DNA of 64,000 nt from an uncultured Collinsella sp. (GCA_959020715.1 CAUESV010000001.1:429126-493125), one strand, 5' to 3'. Positions 26,525 to 34,986 are shown, numbered from the stretch's first letter. A program made the numbers and translations. The notes: a model not told the origin generated them from the letters alone.

Positions 26525-26556
26525 TACGGCAGCCCGTCAGTCACCCTCTCGGCATT

Positions 26557-26593
26557 AAAAATGGGGCAAGGCCACGCGCCTTACCCCATTTTT
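26557..26593. terminator. Bidirectional intrinsic terminator
   Basis: AAAAATGGGGCAAGG and CCTTACCCCATTTTT arms give a strong stem with T-runs on both strands. It serves the kinase operon and the convergent VOC gene. Confidence 0.8.
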
Positions 26594-26616
26594 CGTTAGC
26601 CATGGCAGCTTGTGCG

Positions 26617-26991
26617 CTATTCGCGGCACAGATGCACGGCGAAGCCGGCGAACTCGCGCTTAAAGTACACGAGCTTGGTGCCGCCGTCGGGCAGCAACGC
26701 ACGCGACTCCTCGTTGACCTCGAGTCCCCGCTCGGCAAACCACTTCTCGGCCGCATCGATGTCATTGACGGCAAAGCCGATGTGGCCCTTAGCGCCACGA
26801 CCATTCTGCTTCATGACCTCGATCAACGAATCGTTGAAGTACGAAACCGGGGTCTCGATAACGGGCAGCCCCATCATCGTCGAGAACAGCTCCGCGATCT
26901 CCAGGGCATCGGCCGGGTCCGTGGCGTTGATGCCCACGTGGGCGACGCGCATGCCAAAGAGCTCGACCGGGTTGGCGTTCTGCTCACTCAT
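26617..26991 (-). CDS. VOC (glyoxalase-fold) family protein
   Basis: A 124-residue protein with the vicinal-oxygen-chelate layout: RVAHVGINATD at the start, GHIGFAVNDIDAAEKWFAERG in the middle and GTKLVYFKREFAGFAVHL at the end, giving candidate metal ligands His and Glu. The reaction is unknown. ATG 26991 is chosen; the ribosome site is weak. It lies 11 bp after a PTS IIB gene on the same strand, so a sugar-related role is possible. Confidence 0.75.
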   Translation of the reverse strand: MSEQNANPVELFGMRVAHVGINATDPADALEIAELFSTMMGLPVIETPVSYFNDSLIEVMKQNGRGAKGHIGFAVNDIDAAEKWFAERGLEVNEESRALLPDGGTKLVYFKREFAGFAVHLCRE

Positions 26992-27002
26992 ACAGACAGC
27001 GC

Positions 27003-27290
27003 CTACTGAGCCATGACGTCGAGAACGGCCTTCTCGGCAGCGACGCGGTTCATGCCGGTCATGAAGGGCACGCCGCTCACATACGGGCAGGTGAGGCCCT
27101 CGGGGGCAACGGTGGTGGCGATCAGCAGATCGGCGCCCTCGTCGCAGCAGTCCTTGGCCTCGGAGATGGCGCACTGCACGATCTCATACTTGCCGGCATA
27201 ACCGTTGGCGTCGAGCATGGTGGCGACTTTCTGGGCAACGAGCGTGGAAGTAGCAGCGCCAGCACCGCAAGCCAAAACGATCTTCTTCAT
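27003..27290 (-). CDS. Orphan PTS EIIB, galactitol-like
   Basis: A 95-residue EIIB of the GatB/SgcB type. Cys8 in VLACGAGAATSTL is the phosphorylated residue. No EIIA or EIIC gene is adjacent, so it must work with partners elsewhere or have a regulatory role. It is followed by the VOC gene. Confidence 0.82.
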   Translation of the reverse strand: MKKIVLACGAGAATSTLVAQKVATMLDANGYAGKYEIVQCAISEAKDCCDEGADLLIATTVAPEGLTCPYVSGVPFMTGMNRVAAEKAVLDVMAQ

Positions 27291-27453
27291 AGGTAGTGTC
27301 TCCCTTCATGGTTTACTTTAGGTAAGTGTACCGCAGCGAGCGATGGTACTCGGCCTCGATGCACTTTTGTACCAGTTTGCCTGCGCGCTGCGTATAATAC
27401 ATCTAGTACGTGTTGTCATACCGCTTGTTTTACGAGCGACTAAGGACCCAAAT

Positions 27454-28077
27454 ATGCCCGATTCCCGCACACTCTGGACCGCCGTCGTCATCATTTGTAT
27501 CGCCGTGTCGGTGTTCTTTAGCGTCAAAAAACGCACCACGTTTAAACGCCTGCAGCAGCTCATGGCCGCCAAGCAGTGGGACGAGTTCGATCGTTTGCTC
27601 GACGGCAAACTCACCAGCATGCTGTACCCGCGCTACAACCGCGACTACCTGCGCCTGAACTCCTATCTGCTGCGCGAGGACCATGAGCACGCCAGCGAGA
27701 TGTTCGACCTGCTGCTGGGACTCAACCTGCCCAAGATGCAACGCGTCGACCTGGTCATTAAGGCCTTTAACTACTACGTTGGCCAGGAGGACCGCAAAAA
27801 GTCCAAAGAGCTGCTGCACGAGATCAAGGGCTTTGAGGGCGGTCAGGCCGAGGCAGTTGCGCACGAGTGCCAGCTGATGTACGACACGATGATCCTCAAG
27901 CGCCACAACGACATTCCCGAGCTGGAGCGCATGCTCGAGGATGTCGGCAACGACCCGGTCAAGCGCTGCCGTCTGGAGTACCTGCTGGCTCTGCAGTACC
28001 AAAACAAGGGCGACGAGGCAAAGTTCCAAGAGTTCCTCGAGAAGTCGGGCCAACACTCGATGGCCGTCAACGCGTAG
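27454..28077 (+). CDS. Membrane-anchored helical-repeat protein
   Basis: A 207-residue protein with one N-terminal membrane segment (about residues 8-24) followed by a soluble helical region that resembles TPR repeats (KQWDEFDRLLD, MFDLLLGLNLP, LEYLLALQYQNKGDEAKF). It probably acts as a scaffold on the inner face of the membrane. ATG 27454 has AAGGA upstream; an in-frame start at 27343 lacks support. It ends 31 bp before tRNA-Leu. Confidence 0.6.
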   Translation: MPDSRTLWTAVVIICIAVSVFFSVKKRTTFKRLQQLMAAKQWDEFDRLLDGKLTSMLYPRYNRDYLRLNSYLLREDHEHASEMFDLLLGLNLPKMQRVDLVIKAFNYYVGQEDRKKSKELLHEIKGFEGGQAEAVAHECQLMYDTMILKRHNDIPELERMLEDVGNDPVKRCRLEYLLALQYQNKGDEAKFQEFLEKSGQHSMAVNA

Positions 28078-28108
28078 CGGACGGCTTGTGCTAGACTTCT
28101 AGTCTCAC

Positions 28109-28193
28109 GGGGGCGTGGCGGAATTGGCATACGCAGGAGACTTAAAATCTCTCGCCGCAAGGATTGTGGGTTCGAGTCCCACCGCCCCTACCA
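28109..28193 (+). tRNA. tRNA-Leu (anticodon UAA)
   Basis: The acceptor arm GGGGGCG pairs with CGCCCCT, with a G-U at the first pair. The anticodon stem-loop reads CTTAAAA with TAA at 28143-28145. A long variable arm and a GGTTCGAGTCC T-arm follow, with encoded CCA at 28191-28193. The long variable arm and UAA anticodon identify a class II leucine tRNA. Confidence 0.95.
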
Positions 28194-28203
28194 TGTATTA
28201 CCT

Positions 28204-28242
28204 ACGAGCCCGTGTCCCCCTTGGGATGTGGGCTCGTTTCTT
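28204..28242 (+). terminator. Terminator of tRNA-Leu
   Basis: ACGAGCCC and GGGCTCGT arms followed by TTTCTTTT. Confidence 0.8.
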
Positions 28243-28373
28243 TTGGATGCCGATGGGGCTCGAACCCGCGAGGGGGCGAGCGTCAAGCGGACGCACAGCG
28301 TCCGCAGCGAGCCGGCGAGGGCGCCGGCAGGCGGCCGAAGCCGGTGCGTATTTGCACAGCAAATACGCAGACG

Positions 28374-28440
28374 TCCCACCGCCCCTACCATTTGGCTTTT
28401 ACGGGCCCGCGTCCCCCGGGGATGCGGGCCCGTTTCTTTT
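28374..28440 (+). repeat. Second copy of tRNA-Leu 3' end plus terminator
   Basis: TCCCACCGCCCCTACCAT, identical to the tRNA 3' end at 28177-28194, recurs here, followed by a similar terminator (ACGGGCCC/GGGCCCGT, then TTTCTTTT). The 5' part of the tRNA is absent. The 130 bp between the copies is G+C-rich and holds small hairpins such as GCGTATTTG/CAAATACGC. This looks like a duplicated attachment site or a partial tandem duplication. Confidence 0.75.
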
Positions 28441-28458
28441 GGACGCCGGCGGGGCTCT

Positions 28459-28529
28459 AAGTTGCGGTGGAATAGATCCTGTTTATACCGTTTACCAGCT
28501 TATTTAGGAACTATTTCACCGCAGCTAAG
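28459..28529. repeat. Palindromic element flanking the DUF4143 gene, copy 1
   Basis: AAGTTGCGGTGGAATAGA on the left pairs with CTATTTCACCGCAGCTAAG on the right, with a few mismatches. The related copy is at 30042-30114, beyond the gene. Confidence 0.7.
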
Positions 28530-28538
28530 GTTGATACT

Positions 28539-28637
28539 CCCACATTTTTCGATGGAAAAACGTGGTTATCTCGCACATTTTCCGATGGAAAAACGTGATT
28601 GTCTCGCACATTTTCCGATGGAAACGCCCAAATGGCC
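28539..28637 (+). repeat. Three tandem 33-bp hairpin repeats before an ATPase gene
   Basis: Units begin at 28541, 28574 and 28607, and each contains CACATTTTCCGATGG or a near copy. The first two continue into AAAAACGTG, so each can fold (CACATTTTTC/GAAAAACGTG with a GATG loop). The third is incomplete. They end about 30 bp before the start codon of the DUF4143 ATPase gene and may be its operator. Confidence 0.75.
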
Positions 28638-28667
28638 TTATACTAGCCGAGAGGGTTGGGAGGCAAT

Positions 28668-29969
28668 ATGCAACGACAGCTTATGAGTGAACTTATCGCT
28701 TGGAAATCAAGGGCGAATCGCAAACCTCTCTTGCTTAAGGGAGCCCGCCAGACAGGAAAGACTTGGCTTCTTAACGAATTCGCAAGCCAGCAGTATCGAA
28801 ACGTCATTCGTTTTGACTTTATGCTCGAGCCGAGCACACGCTCGCTGTTCGATGGGGACCTCGACCCCAAGCGCATCATCTCCCAGATAGAGCTCCTACG
28901 TGGCCAAACCGTAACGCCGACAGACACGCTCATCATCTTCGACGAGATCCAAGAGGCGCCACGCGGGATCACCTCGCTCAAGTACTTCAACGAGCTTGCA
29001 CCCGAATACCACATCGTAGCAGCCGGTTCCTATATGGGCCTCGCGCTCCGACGCGAAAACGAGTCATTTCCCGTCGGCAAAATCGACCAGCTCACCATGC
29101 GTCCCATGGGGTTTGCCGAGTTCGTTCGCGCCGTCGACGGCAACCCGCTCGCCGACGCCATCCTTGCCGCAGACATGAACCTTCTAGCAAACGTCACCGA
29201 AAAGCTCGTGCACTTGCTCAAGGAATACCTTGTTGTCGGTGGTATGCCCGAAGTTGTCTCCGCTTTCGCCGAGACACGCGACTTCATTGAAGCCCGAAGG
29301 CTTCAGCAGCAAATCATCGAGGCTTACGAATCCGATTTTGGCAAACATGCACCCGCCCGCATCGTCGAGCGCATGAGGTTGGTTTGGAAATCCCTTCCCG
29401 GCCAGCTTGCCAAGGAGAACAAGAAGTTTGTCTATGGCGCCCTTCGCCCCGGAGCGCGCGCACGCGATTTTGAGGAAAGCCTCCAGTGGCTCACGGACTA
29501 CGGAATCGTTCATAAGGTGCCACGTGTTTCCGCTCTAAAGGCACCGCTCTCGAGCTACGAAGACCTCTCGGGCTTCAAACTGTTCTGCATCGACACCGGC
29601 ATCCTCGGAGCGCTCTCCGGTCTCTCTCCGGCCATCGTTCTTAACGGATCCGCTGTTTTTACCGAGTTCAAAGGTTCGCTGACCGAACAATACGTCGCGC
29701 AGGAGCTTTTGCTCCAGGACAAAACTCCCGTGTATTGGTCCTCTACCTCTGGCAATGCCGAAACCGACTTTGCCATCGACCATGCGGGAACCGTGCTTCC
29801 GCTTGAGGTCAAGGCGGCAGAGAACCTTAAAGCGAAGAGTCTGAAAATAGCCTGCGAAAAATTCAAACTCGAGCGTTGCGCGAGGAGCTCCCTGGCGGCA
29901 TATAGAGACGAGGGCACGCTCGTCAATATTCCGCTTTGGGAGATTGGGCAAATCGACAAGCTGGCATAG
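28668..29969 (+). CDS. AAA ATPase with C-terminal DUF4143
   Basis: A 433-residue protein. Walker A GARQTGKT is at 25-32 and Walker B LIIFDEIQEA has Asp92-Glu93. A winged-helix-like middle region is followed by DUF4143, with the nuclease-like pattern ETDFAID and LPLEVKA. The family is widespread, often in mobile or phase-variable contexts, and its role is unproven. ATG 28668 follows GGGAGG. The gene has tandem hairpins upstream and palindromic elements on both sides. Confidence 0.85.
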   Translation: MQRQLMSELIAWKSRANRKPLLLKGARQTGKTWLLNEFASQQYRNVIRFDFMLEPSTRSLFDGDLDPKRIISQIELLRGQTVTPTDTLIIFDEIQEAPRGITSLKYFNELAPEYHIVAAGSYMGLALRRENESFPVGKIDQLTMRPMGFAEFVRAVDGNPLADAILAADMNLLANVTEKLVHLLKEYLVVGGMPEVVSAFAETRDFIEARRLQQQIIEAYESDFGKHAPARIVERMRLVWKSLPGQLAKENKKFVYGALRPGARARDFEESLQWLTDYGIVHKVPRVSALKAPLSSYEDLSGFKLFCIDTGILGALSGLSPAIVLNGSAVFTEFKGSLTEQYVAQELLLQDKTPVYWSSTSGNAETDFAIDHAGTVLPLEVKAAENLKAKSLKIACEKFKLERCARSSLAAYRDEGTLVNIPLWEIGQIDKLA

Positions 29970-30041
29970 GCGCTGTAGGGACGCCCCGCGAGGACTGTCC
30001 CCAGGTGCCGGCAGAAAAGGAACGTCCCTAAGTGCCGGCTG

Positions 30042-30114
30042 TTGAGTTGCGGTGGAATAGAGACTGTTTGGGGGCCCGAAAGGGCGATTTTAGTCCGTAT
30101 TTCACCGCAACTTA
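30042..30114. repeat. Palindromic element flanking the DUF4143 gene, copy 2
   Basis: GAGTTGCGGTGGAATAGA on the left and TATTTCACCGCAACTTA on the right, enclosing GGGGGCCCGAAAGGGCG. It shares arms with the element at 28459-28529. Just before it, GTGCCGGC occurs twice (around 30005 and 30033). Confidence 0.7.
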
Positions 30115-30125
30115 TGAGGGGATGG

Positions 30126-31127
30126 TTAAAGGGCGCTGAGGCTGGGGGTCCAGGCGATGGTGGGAGTCGCGCCGTCGAGGGTTTCGTTGATGGTGGCGGC
30201 CATGCCGGCGAGTAGGCTGTTCTCGCTTACGGTAAGCGTCTTGTAACCGCCGGCTCGCATGAGCTCGCGAATCACCACGGCACCCGCCAGGATCACGCCC
30301 GCGCGCTTGGGTTGCACGCCTGGCAACGCGGCGATGCTCTCCACGTCCAGCGTGGACATGCGCTCGATAGCGGCCGAGGTCTGCTCCATCGAAAGCTCGC
30401 GCAGGTGCACAAAGTTCGAGTCATACGGCTCCAGTTCGTGGACCAGCGCCACGAGCGTGGTGACGGTACCGCCCACCGCGACCAGGCGCTCTGCACGCTC
30501 AAAATTGCTCGGCAGGCTCTCAAAGTAAGCCTCGAACTGCTCGCCCGCCCAGTCGGCAGCGGCAGCAAGCTCGCCGTCCGAAGGCGGCAACGCCGAGAAG
30601 AAACGCTCCGTCACACGACGGCAACCAATGTCCAGCGAACGCGTTCCCTCCAGCGCGAAGACCCCGCGCTCAGGCGCGTAGACGCCCGTCGCGAGCTCCG
30701 TGGAGCCACCGCCCGAATCGGCGACGATGATGCGCTCGCCAGCAAAGTCGTGTGCCACGCCAAAAAACGTCAGGCGCGCCTCGACCTCGCCCGGAATCAC
30801 CTGCGGTTCGAGCCCCAGATCGCGCAGACCGTCCAGCAGCAGCGCGGCATTGGACGCATCGCGCGCGGCACTCGTGCAGGTGGTGCAGACGCACGCGGCC
30901 CCAAAGGTACGGGCTTCGTCCACAAACATGCGGCACGCAGCGAGCACGCGCTCAACGGCCGCCTCGCAAAAGCGCCCCGTCGCGTCCACGCCCTCGCCCA
31001 AGTCGGTGATCTCGGTATGCTTGGACGATTCCACGATCGCCCCAGCCTCGACCTGCGCCAACACCAGTCGCGACGACACCGTTCCCAGGTCGATCGCGGC
31101 TACCTTATAGCGTTTGCAATTTGTCAT
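30126..31127 (-). CDS. ppx: Exopolyphosphatase / pppGpp phosphatase family protein
   Basis: A 333-residue Ppx/GppA-family enzyme of the ASKHA fold. The phosphate-1 motif is AAIDLGTVSSRLVLA (10-24), the phosphate-2 region is VADSGGGSTELA, and the later VAVGGTVTTLVAL matches the family. It removes phosphate from polyphosphate and/or pppGpp. It is shorter than E. coli Ppx because it lacks the C-terminal HD-like domains, as is usual in Actinobacteria. It follows the divIC-like gene by 20 bp. Confidence 0.9.
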   Translation of the reverse strand: MTNCKRYKVAAIDLGTVSSRLVLAQVEAGAIVESSKHTEITDLGEGVDATGRFCEAAVERVLAACRMFVDEARTFGAACVCTTCTSAARDASNAALLLDGLRDLGLEPQVIPGEVEARLTFFGVAHDFAGERIIVADSGGGSTELATGVYAPERGVFALEGTRSLDIGCRRVTERFFSALPPSDGELAAAADWAGEQFEAYFESLPSNFERAERLVAVGGTVTTLVALVHELEPYDSNFVHLRELSMEQTSAAIERMSTLDVESIAALPGVQPKRAGVILAGAVVIRELMRAGGYKTLTVSENSLLAGMAATINETLDGATPTIAWTPSLSAL

Positions 31128-31147
31128 TGCGGGCTCCCCTCCGGGCG

Positions 31148-31900
31148 CTATTTGCCGTTGGACACGACCGTCTGGCCCTCGACGCCGTTAAATCCAAACA
31201 GCATATCGAGCGCCTGGATGTACCACGGCGCGTCCTTGCCGACTTTTTCGATCTCTTTGGCTACTTCGCTGGCCTTCTTGGCGTTCGAGGATTTTTTGCT
31301 CGACGACGAATCCGAATCCTCGTCCAGACCCTGCACTTCAATCCTCTTCTCGCCGGGCATCACCAGGCCCAGATCCTCGGATGCCGCGTCCTTGATACCC
31401 TCCTCCGAGAGCAGCTTGTCGACGCTTTTTTGCAGGTCGTCGTTATACTGCTCGCGAATCTCGACCTGCTTGGCCAAGATATCGCTCGAGCGTTTGGCAA
31501 CGTAAAGGTCGCGCACGGGAAAGTACAGGCTCACGAGCGCCAGCGCCACCACGATACCGATAAACAGCGGACGCAGAGAACCGTGCGTAAAGTCATAGAT
31601 CGCCTTGACCACCGCATTGTCGTTGGCGTAGCGCATAAAGTCCGAGCCCGAAAGACGGCTCGAGGGCCTGCTCGACCTGTCGTGCGTCTGGGCCGAGGGA
31701 TGCGACGAACGTGCCGGGCGCACCGGTCCATCTGCCGAAGTATTCACTTGAGCATTGGGACGCAAGGTACTTGTCGGACGCTGCATGGAGCGGTCGGCAC
31801 CGGCGTAATCGGACCCGCCGAGCTGCACCGTGCGCGCACGGCGAGGTGACGGCTCACGCGAACCGGCGGAATAGTACCTGTTGTCGTAAATCTGATCCAT
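31148..31900 (-). CDS. DivIC/FtsB-like septum protein
   Basis: A 250-residue protein: a disordered basic N-terminus of about 110 residues, one membrane segment (about 111-127, LFIGIVVALALVSLYFPV), then a coiled coil (LAKQVEIREQYNDDLQKSVDKLL) in the extracytoplasmic part, and a Ser/Lys-rich tail. This is the plan of DivIC/FtsB proteins, which hold the division septum complex together. ATG 31900 has AAGG upstream. It lies between eno and ppx, an order common in Actinobacteria. Confidence 0.8.
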   Translation of the reverse strand: MDQIYDNRYYSAGSREPSPRRARTVQLGGSDYAGADRSMQRPTSTLRPNAQVNTSADGPVRPARSSHPSAQTHDRSSRPSSRLSGSDFMRYANDNAVVKAIYDFTHGSLRPLFIGIVVALALVSLYFPVRDLYVAKRSSDILAKQVEIREQYNDDLQKSVDKLLSEEGIKDAASEDLGLVMPGEKRIEVQGLDEDSDSSSSKKSSNAKKASEVAKEIEKVGKDAPWYIQALDMLFGFNGVEGQTVVSNGK

Positions 31901-31984
31901 GTGCGCCTTGTGCGGTTGAGGTTTGTTTGCGCTAAGTCTTTTAGTTATAGCACGAGTGCGCGCACTGCCTTCGGCGGCCCTTGC

Positions 31985-32021
31985 TCGACATAAAAAAGGC
32001 GCTGAGCCATATGGCCCAGCG
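31985..32021 (-). terminator. Terminator after enolase
   Basis: GGCGCTGGGCC and GGCTCAGCGCC arms around ATAT, followed by six Ts on the minus strand. The divIC-like gene begins 85 bp further on, so it needs readthrough or its own promoter. Confidence 0.85.
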
Positions 32022-32095
32022 CCCAATGGTGCTCAACAGTGCCCGGCGGGAGCGAGGCGAATCCGAGTCAGCCCCGCCCCCGCACACGCCGCTGC

Positions 32096-33385
32096 CTAGC
32101 GAATGTTGTAGAACGCGGCCTTGCCGGCGTAGCGCGCGCTGCCCTCGAGCTCGTCCTCGATGCGGATGAGCTGGTTGTACTTGGCAATACGGTCGCTGCG
32201 GCACGGGGCGCCCGACTTAATCTGGCCGGCATTGACGCCCACGACCAGGTCGGCGATCGTGGAATCCTCGGTCTCGCCGGAGCGGTGACTCACGATGCAG
32301 GCGTAGCCGGCCTCCTTGGCGGTCTCGATGGCCTCGAGCGACTCGGTGAGCGTACCGATCTGGTTGACCTTGACCAGGATCGCGTTGGCGGCACCCAACT
32401 CGATGCCCTTCTTGAGGCGCTCGGTGTTGGTGACGAACAGGTCGTCGCCCACCAGCTGCACCTTGTTGCCAATGCGCTGGGTGAGCTCGACCCAACCGTC
32501 CCAGTCCTCTTCGGCCATGCCGTCCTCGATGGAGATGATGGGATAGGTGTCGACAAGCTTCTCCCAGTAATCGACCATCTGGGCGCTCGTGTACTCCACG
32601 CCCTTGCCCTTGAGCTCGTACATGCCGGTCTCGGCGTTGTAGAACTCGGTCGAGGCCGGATCCATGGCGTACATGAAGTCGACGCCGGGCTTAAAGCCGG
32701 CCTTCTCCACGGCCTTGGTGATGTACTCGAACGGCTCGGCATTGGTCTTGAGGTTGGGCGCAAAGCCGCCCTCGTCGCCCACGCCGCCGCCCAGGCCGGC
32801 CTCGTGCAGCACGCCCTTGAGGGTGTGGTAGACCTCGGCGCACCAACGCAGGCCCTCGGCAAAGCTCGGGGCGCCCACCGGCATGATCATGAACTCCTGG
32901 AAGTCGACGTTGTTGTCGGCATGCACACCGCCGTTAAGGATGTTCATCATAGGCGTGGGCAGCAGGTGGGCGTTGACGCCGCCCAGGTACTGGTACAGCG
33001 ACAGGCCCGCCGACTCGGCAGCGGCGCGGGCGACGGCCAACGACACGCCCAGGATGGCGTTGGCACCGAGCTTGGTCTTGTTGGGGGTACCGTCCGCGGC
33101 AATCAGCGCGGCATCGACGGCGCGCTGGTCGAAGGCATCGAGGCCCACGACGGCGTTAGCGCACTCGTTGTTGACGTGCTCGACGGCCTGCGAAACGCCC
33201 TTGCCCAGGTAGCGACCCTTGTCGCCATCGCGCAGTTCGCAAGCTTCAAAGGCGCCGGTCGATGCACCCGAAGGCACCATTGCGCGGCCGAAGCTGCAGT
33301 CCTCGAGCACGACCTCGACCTCGACGGTGGGATTGCCGCGGCTGTCGAGTACCTCGCGACCATAGACGTCCAAAATATCGCTCAT
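32096..33385 (-). CDS. eno: Enolase
   Basis: A 429-residue enolase of normal length. Signatures include EVLDSRGNPTVEVEV at the start, SGASTG (39-44), the metal-site segment SIEDGM, LVGDDLFVTN and SHRSGETEDSTIADL. It converts 2-phosphoglycerate to phosphoenolpyruvate in glycolysis. GAGGGAGA precedes the ATG. Confidence 0.98.
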   Translation of the reverse strand: MSDILDVYGREVLDSRGNPTVEVEVVLEDCSFGRAMVPSGASTGAFEACELRDGDKGRYLGKGVSQAVEHVNNECANAVVGLDAFDQRAVDAALIAADGTPNKTKLGANAILGVSLAVARAAAESAGLSLYQYLGGVNAHLLPTPMMNILNGGVHADNNVDFQEFMIMPVGAPSFAEGLRWCAEVYHTLKGVLHEAGLGGGVGDEGGFAPNLKTNAEPFEYITKAVEKAGFKPGVDFMYAMDPASTEFYNAETGMYELKGKGVEYTSAQMVDYWEKLVDTYPIISIEDGMAEEDWDGWVELTQRIGNKVQLVGDDLFVTNTERLKKGIELGAANAILVKVNQIGTLTESLEAIETAKEAGYACIVSHRSGETEDSTIADLVVGVNAGQIKSGAPCRSDRIAKYNQLIRIEDELEGSARYAGKAAFYNIR

Positions 33386-33458
33386 GTTGTCTCCCTCTCA
33401 CTTGGAAACGTAGTGGATGCAAGCGACCGGCTGACCGTGCACCGTCGGTGCGCCTCCG

Positions 33459-33503
33459 TAAGTTAGCCATGTCGCACTTTTTGCATTATGCCCTAAGTTA
33501 GCC
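33459..33503. promoter_or_regulatory. Direct repeat upstream of enolase
   Basis: TAAGTTAGCC occurs at 33459-33468 and 33494-33503, 35 bp apart, with a possible -10 element (CATAAT on the minus strand) just after the distal copy. Possible regulator site for eno. Confidence 0.4.
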
Positions 33504-33523
33504 GAGGGATACACTTGATTTTC

Positions 33524-33568
33524 GAAAAATTTAGCGGGAACGATGAGGCATGTCAGCCCGTCGTTCCC
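33524..33568 (-). terminator. Terminator after mazG
   Basis: GCGGGAACGA and TCGTTCCCGC arms, followed by TAAATTTTT on the minus strand, seven bases after the mazG stop codon. Confidence 0.8.
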
Positions 33569-33574
33569 GCAGTC

Positions 33575-34435
33575 TTACTCCTCCGCCTTTGCGGCATCCC
33601 ACAGGTCGTTGAGGCCGTGGGTCGAGAGCTCGGCCAGATCCACGTGGGCATCGGCCGCCATCTGCTCCATCGCAGCCCAGCGACGGCGAAACTTGGCCGT
33701 GCTTGCGCGCAGGGCGCTCTCGGCGTCGATACCCTCCTTGCGCGCGACGTTGACCAGGGCAAAGAGCAGATCGCCAAACTCCATTTCGCGCTTGGGCGTT
33801 CCGGGGGCCTCGGCCTCAAACTCGGCACGCTCCTCGGCAACCTCGTCCCACACGTCCTGGACCGTCTCCCACTCAAAGCCCACGGCAGCCGCCTTGCGCG
33901 ACACCTTCTGAGCCTGCATCAGCGCCGGCAGATGCGTGGGCACGCCGTCGAGCAGACCCTCGGGCGCGGCCTCGCCCGCCGCCACGGCCTTGTCCTTGGC
34001 AGCCCTCTCGGCAAGCTTGACCTCGTCCCAAATCTTGAGTACCTCGTCGGAGCTGTCGGCATCTACATCGCCAAACACGTGCGGATGACGGCGGATGAGC
34101 TTGGCATCGATATCACGCGCCACGTCGGCCAGTGTAAACTCGCCGGCGTCAGCAGCAATCTGCGCATGCAGCACGACCTGCATGAGCACGTCGCCCAGCT
34201 CCTCGCGTAGGTGAACCGCGTCGTCCGCCTCGATGCAGTCGAGCGCCTCGTAGGCCTCCTCGATCATGTTCTTGCCAATGCTGCGGTGCGTCTGTTCGCG
34301 GTCCCACGGGCAGCCATCGGGCTGACGCAGACGCCAGATGGTCTGCACCAGATGCTGCAGCTCGGTCGACGCGTTTACCAGCGTGGACAGATCGCGCGAG
34401 CCCTCGGCATTTTGCTGAGCCATGTGCTGCGCCAT
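33575..34435 (-). CDS. mazG: Nucleoside triphosphate pyrophosphohydrolase MazG
   Basis: A 286-residue protein with two MazG domains. The first has GCPWDREQTH, MIEEAYEALD and EELGDVLMQVVLHAQIA, the Glu/Asp metal sites of the all-alpha NTP pyrophosphatases. The second has FGDLLFALVNVAR. It hydrolyses NTPs to NMP and pyrophosphate and removes abnormal nucleotides. It starts 2 bp after the phosphodiesterase stop, so the two are coupled. Confidence 0.93.
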   Translation of the reverse strand: MAQHMAQQNAEGSRDLSTLVNASTELQHLVQTIWRLRQPDGCPWDREQTHRSIGKNMIEEAYEALDCIEADDAVHLREELGDVLMQVVLHAQIAADAGEFTLADVARDIDAKLIRRHPHVFGDVDADSSDEVLKIWDEVKLAERAAKDKAVAAGEAAPEGLLDGVPTHLPALMQAQKVSRKAAAVGFEWETVQDVWDEVAEERAEFEAEAPGTPKREMEFGDLLFALVNVARKEGIDAESALRASTAKFRRRWAAMEQMAADAHVDLAELSTHGLNDLWDAAKAEE

Positions 34436-34437
34436 GG

Positions 34438-34986
34438 CTACTCCTCCTCCATGACCACGTGGCGGAACGCGCCGCCCTCGTAGATGCCGTAGCTGTGCGA
34501 GCCGTCCTTGGGGATGCTCACGCTACCGGGGTTGAAGAGCCACAGGCCCGGGTGCGCAGCGCTTTCCTCGTTGACCTTGATGTGCGTATGGCCGTAGACG
34601 AGCGCGGAGCCCTCAGGCAACGCGGGCGCGTGGTCGACGCTGTTGTGCATGCCGGCGCCAAAGACATGGCCGTGCGTCAGGAACAGCTCGCGGCCGGTCT
34701 CGTCGAACAGCGTGGCGTAGTCGGCCATGACAGGGAAGTCGAGCACCATCTGGTCGACCTCGGCGTCGCAGTTGCCGCGCACCGCGATGATGCGGTCGGC
34801 CAGGGCGTTGAGCAGCGGGATTACGCGCTTGGGGGCGTAATCGCGCGGCAGGTCGTTGCGCGGACCGTGGTAGAGCAGGTCGCCCAGCAGCACGATGCGG
34901 TCAGGCTGCTCGGACTCGATGGCGGCAACCAGGCGCTCGGCCCAATATGCCGAGCCGTGGATGTCGGAGGCGATGAGGTATTTCAT
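34438..34986 (-). CDS. YfcE-like metallophosphodiesterase
   Basis: A 182-residue calcineurin-fold phosphoesterase with all metal motifs: SDIHG (8-12), GDLLYHGP, GNCD, THGH and GHTH. YfcE-type enzymes hydrolyse phosphodiesters in vitro; the natural substrate is unknown. ATG 34986 is supported by AAAGGA. Confidence 0.9.
   Translation of the reverse strand: MKYLIASDIHGSAYWAERLVAAIESEQPDRIVLLGDLLYHGPRNDLPRDYAPKRVIPLLNALADRIIAVRGNCDAEVDQMVLDFPVMADYATLFDETGRELFLTHGHVFGAGMHNSVDHAPALPEGSALVYGHTHIKVNEESAAHPGLWLFNPGSVSIPKDGSHSYGIYEGGAFRHVVMEEE

Noticed and set aside
28260..28391. Second tRNA gene
   Set aside because: Only the 3' end of tRNA-Leu is repeated; no D-arm, anticodon arm or 5' acceptor strand precedes it.
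28539..28637. CRISPR-like array
   Set aside because: The three 33-bp units are contiguous with no unique spacers, and no cas gene is present.
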